Positions 6,160-8,245 of a stretch of DNA of 8,245 bases are shown here, one piece after another; position 1 is the stretch's first letter; each line of letters begins with the position of its first letter. The position numbers and the translations under genes are program-made. Below the pieces are notes generated by a model that did not search any database, was not told the DNA's origin, and saw only the letters and a list, made by a program, of their open reading frames with translations. Source of the stretch: Betaproteobacteria bacterium (GTDB taxonomy: Bacteria; Pseudomonadota; Gammaproteobacteria; Burkholderiales; SG8-39); NCBI GenBank assembly GCA_011391185.1, contig JAABRB010000140.1, forward strand, positions 1 to 8,245, read 5' to 3'.

Positions 6160-6654
6160 ATGCGTAATGCAACCTGCAACATGACCACTGAAACCGATAA
6201 GGGCCGGATCGAGATCGAAGCATTCCGGAGTTTCCTCAAACGCACCAGGCTCCCGATCGACCCGGAGCACGTGGAGAAGCGGCCTGTTGGGGAGCCTGAC
6301 CTCCTCTGTGTCCATGCCGAAGAGGGGTTCATCGCATTCGAGCTGGCGAGCATCTGCGATGAACCCCTCGCCAAGGTGATGGCCGCCGGACCGAAGGCGA
6401 TACCTGATGCTTTCTGGACCGCGGATCCGTCTGCGGCGCTAGTGCGGCGCAAGCTCGGCAGAAAGTACGCGACGCGACATCCCATCGAGCTGCTTCTCTA
6501 CACCGATGGGCGAGTCGTGACGACGGAAGACGAAATCCTCGCTCGGATCACGTCGATTGTCGAATCGTGCGATGGTCCGTTTCGGCGCGTCTGGTTCATG
6601 GGAGAGCACACGACCTGCCTCGTGTGGCAGGCAAGCGATCTGAGCCTCAATTGA
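6160..6654 (+). CDS. Conserved-looking hypothetical protein, degenerate PD-(D/E)XK-like
   Basis: A 164-residue soluble protein that I cannot assign to a named family. The segment RPVGEPDLLCVH then GFIAFELASICDEPLAK resembles the PD...(D/E)xK core of restriction-like nucleases: P46-D47 on one strand and E61 on the next, but with alanine where the catalytic lysine should be (ELA at 61-63); K72 or K79 might substitute. A later HPIELLLYTDGRVVTTEDEI segment looks like a structured alpha/beta region. There is no signal peptide or membrane segment. It is the only gene on the plus strand and its codon use is somewhat less GC-rich than hsdR. The start could equally be the ATG at 6181 (residue 8); neither start has a clear ribosome site. 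It converges on the UDG-like gene, overlapping it by 8 bases. Confidence 0.68.
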   Translation: MRNATCNMTTETDKGRIEIEAFRSFLKRTRLPIDPEHVEKRPVGEPDLLCVHAEEGFIAFELASICDEPLAKVMAAGPKAIPDAFWTADPSAALVRRKLGRKYATRHPIELLLYTDGRVVTTEDEILARITSIVESCDGPFRRVWFMGEHTTCLVWQASDLSLN

Positions 6655-6656
6655 GG
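6645..6656. other. 12-bp palindrome carrying stop codons of both convergent genes
   Basis: CCTCAATTGAGG is a perfect palindrome. Read on either strand it encodes Leu-Asn-stop, so both proteins end in the same residues: the plus-strand protein in SLN and the minus-strand UDG-like protein in SLN. The two genes overlap tail to tail by 8 bases. Confidence 0.75.
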
Positions 6657-7324
6657 GACTCGCGTACGAGCGACGTGGGATCGGTGCTCATCGCGGTCCA
6701 GTCCGCGACGCTCGGATGCGTGGCAACGACGACACTGAGTCCGCGGGCGTTCGCGAACGTCCGGCTTCGCCAGCGGCGGTTGTTTGCTTCCACGAATTCG
6801 CTCACCAGAGCATTGGCGCCGACCTTGCGGCGCACGTACCTTCCCGCGGTGCCGCCGAGACAGAGAATCGCGCGCGGCGTGAGCGCCGCGATCGCGAGTT
6901 CATGAAACGGCCAGCATTGATCGGCAAGCGAGGCCATTTCCCCTTTCAAGTCCCCTTCGCGCCGGGATCGAACGAAGACCAAGTTGCTGCACGGCACTCG
7001 GCCCGGGTTTAGGCCGAGCGAGCCGAATAGGTGCAGCACGCGCGGGGCCATGCCGTAGGTACCCGGGGGCGCTCCCTCCCAGGACTCGTCGCGGTACGCC
7101 GACCAGTCGTCGGGGTAAGTGTTCAGGACGTCCGCGGTGTGGCGGGCGACTGTGTCCGCTTCATGGTCGGCCGGATCGCCGCCTGGGTTGACGCCCAGCA
7201 CATACAGCGGGGCCGGCGCCGAGAATGCGGCGCGTCCGGAGTAGAAGACCTTGCCTGATCGCGGTAGAAGCGCCGAAGGAATGCGCTCGGCGAGCGCCTC
7301 GATCGCGACGGGGCGATTGTTCAT
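6647..7324 (-). CDS. Uracil-DNA glycosylase superfamily-like protein
   Basis: A 225-residue protein with the architecture of the UDG superfamily (enzymes that excise uracil or other damaged bases). Motif 1 is YVLGVNPGGDP (41-51), comparable to the GxxPG loop of family 4/5 enzymes, with Asn46 near where family 1 enzymes have the catalytic Asp. CSNLVFVRSRR (112-122) and ILCLGGTAGRYV (153-164) match the core strands, and ATHPSVADW (201-209) matches the HPS minor-groove loop. No four-cysteine iron-sulphur cluster pattern is evident. It starts with ATG 27 bases after the hsdS stop and is probably in the same transcript; an AGGG about 9 bases before the ATG may serve as ribosome site. Acting on modified (for example uracil-containing) phage DNA or as a repair partner is inferred from the neighbourhood; binding without catalysis is also possible. 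Confidence 0.75.
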   Translation of the reverse strand: MNNRPVAIEALAERIPSALLPRSGKVFYSGRAAFSAPAPLYVLGVNPGGDPADHEADTVARHTADVLNTYPDDWSAYRDESWEGAPPGTYGMAPRVLHLFGSLGLNPGRVPCSNLVFVRSRREGDLKGEMASLADQCWPFHELAIAALTPRAILCLGGTAGRYVRRKVGANALVSEFVEANNRRWRSRTFANARGLSVVVATHPSVADWTAMSTDPTSLVRESLN

Positions 7325-7351
7325 GACACAGACCCTGTCGGCCTTCGAGCG

Positions 7352-8245
7352 CTACAACTCGCCGCGGAAAGCCCGGTGCTGGAGAGAGGCGAAAAGGGAG
7401 TCGAGCGCCGCGAGCGAAGATCGGTGCGCGGCCAAACGCTCTTGGATTGCCGAAACGCGACGGGAAAACTCGCGCTGTACCGAAGTTGCTGGCCTCGGAA
7501 TCTTGATCCCCTGAACTTCGGCAGCATTGATATTGGCCATGCCTATGATGCTCTTGCACATCCCGCGAAGCAGCCGCTTTGCGTAACGCGTGTTCAAGAA
7601 GGCCGCGAGATATTCCGGATCGTTTTCGCGGTTCACACGCAAACGAATCAGGTACCCGGCATAGGCCATCAGCTGCGCCCCCCGATAGATGGCGGACTTA
7701 CCGACCAGATCCGCGCTATTCGTGCGGTTGAATAGCACGTCGCCCGCTCGGACGAGGTACCGCTTGTACTCGCTCTCCTTCAAATCCATGTATTTCAGAT
7801 CCGTTAGGTCGATCTCTCCGGTGCGCGTGATGTTATTCATGCGCAAGACCGGAAACTCCCCGGTGACTTCCGATTTCTCGCTCGTCCCGTAAGACGCCGA
7901 CTCAATCAGGTCCTTAATGCCGCAAATCGGCCAACCCTTCGGATTCGTGGCGGGGTCGCCGAACATGTCGAGGAAGATGGATTGAGCGAGGGTGTCGAGC
8001 TGGGCGAGGGCGGCGCGGCGCTTGGCCCGCAGCGCGTCCGCCTTGTCCAGGATCTCCGCAATCCGCCGCTGCTCGGGGAGGGGCGGGAGGGGGATCTGCA
8101 ATCCCGCGAGGAAGTGCTCCGGTACGCGACGTTGGCCGGCACTGCCGGTCATCTTGCGCTGACCGTCAAGGCGTATGCGATCTTGGCGCAGAAAGTGAAC
8201 GAGATACCGCGGGTCAAGCGTCTGGGCATGAGCACGGACTACGTG
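7352..8245 (-). CDS. hsdS: Type I restriction-modification specificity subunit (HsdS), 5' end outside window
   Basis: This is the DNA-recognition subunit of the type I complex; it bridges two HsdM and two HsdR subunits and sets the bipartite target sequence. The frame is open from the right edge for 297 codons to TAG at 7354-7352. It begins in the end of the first target-recognition domain (LDPRYLVHFLR, GSAGQRRVPEHFL). Then comes the central conserved helix (LPPLPEQRRIAEILDKADAL, through QSIFLDMFGDP), the second recognition domain (from about NPKGW to RLLRGMCKSIIGMANI, including YLVRAGDVLFNRTNS) and the distal conserved helix ending LFASLQHRAFRGEL. An internal ATG at 8152 lies between conserved regions and is not the real start. 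The domain order is complete over the visible part, with no frameshift. The partner hsdM is expected upstream, outside the window. Confidence 0.95.
   Translation of the reverse strand, partial: HVVRAHAQTLDPRYLVHFLRQDRIRLDGQRKMTGSAGQRRVPEHFLAGLQIPLPPLPEQRRIAEILDKADALRAKRRAALAQLDTLAQSIFLDMFGDPATNPKGWPICGIKDLIESASYGTSEKSEVTGEFPVLRMNNITRTGEIDLTDLKYMDLKESEYKRYLVRAGDVLFNRTNSADLVGKSAIYRGAQLMAYAGYLIRLRVNRENDPEYLAAFLNTRYAKRLLRGMCKSIIGMANINAAEVQGIKIPRPATSVQREFSRRVSAIQERLAAHRSSLAALDSLFASLQHRAFRGEL
7354..7405. repeat. hsdS 3'-end direct repeat, copy 2
   Basis: This is the partner of the 5775-5826 repeat, forming the final codons of the intact hsdS. The mismatches are scattered single bases, as expected for diverged alleles rather than a recent duplication. 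Confidence 0.75.

Noticed and set aside
6015..6485. 156-codon minus-strand frame opposite the gene at 6160
   Set aside because: Its translation looks like a shadow (Ser/Arg-rich, no motif). The plus-strand frame has a balanced composition and motif-like segments, so I kept that one, with moderate confidence.
1..8245. CRISPR array, tRNA, rRNA, insertion-sequence transposase or integrase
   Set aside because: I looked for regularly spaced repeats, cloverleaf/CCA patterns and DDE or recombinase motifs and saw none.

Overview
The window is a slice of a phage-defence island from a high-GC bacterium, most likely a member of the Pseudomonadota. That guess rests on the strongly G/C-ending codons and the general look of the proteins. 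No rRNA, tRNA or housekeeping gene is present to place it more exactly. Nearly everything reads on the minus strand, so the biological order runs from right to left. Both edges cut through genes: hsdS runs off the right end and hsdR runs off the left end. An hsdM methyltransferase gene is expected just outside on the right but is not seen.

Layout, right to left: (1) 8245-7352, hsdS, the specificity subunit of a type I restriction-modification system, missing its N-terminal part. (2) 7324-6647, a protein with the core motifs of the uracil-DNA glycosylase superfamily, starting 27 bases after hsdS. (3) 6160-6654, the only convincing plus-strand gene, an unrecognised 164-residue protein with a degenerate PD-(D/E)XK look; it ends on a palindrome shared with the stop of gene 2. 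(4) 5955-5773, the 3' tail of a second, different hsdS, with no start or target-recognition domain. (5) 5776-5066, a DUF429 (RNase H-fold) protein whose GTG start overlaps the stop of that hsdS tail. (6) 5065-4741, a non-coding stretch with several inverted repeats, including a perfect 10-bp pair just before the next gene. (7) 4740-4051, abiEi, and (8) 4058-3204, abiEii, a type IV toxin-antitoxin pair whose toxin gene has a one-base frameshift. (9) 3046-1, hsdR, the restriction/translocase subunit with a DUF4145 N-terminus, PD-(D/E)XK nuclease, DEAH helicase motor and EcoEI-type C-terminus, truncated by the window edge.

Read together, this is a type I R-M locus in which the specificity and motor genes are separated by a cassette of accessory genes. 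Two points stand out. First, two hsdS 3' ends lie in tandem, each directly followed by a gene for a nucleic-acid-enzyme-like protein (UDG-like or DUF429), which suggests that the hsdS 3' end is a cargo-swapping point. Second, if the abiEii frame is restored, its stop codon overlaps the hsdR start as ATGA. The restriction subunit would then be translationally coupled to a toxin gene and sit downstream of a probable antitoxin operator. The frameshift breaks that coupling.
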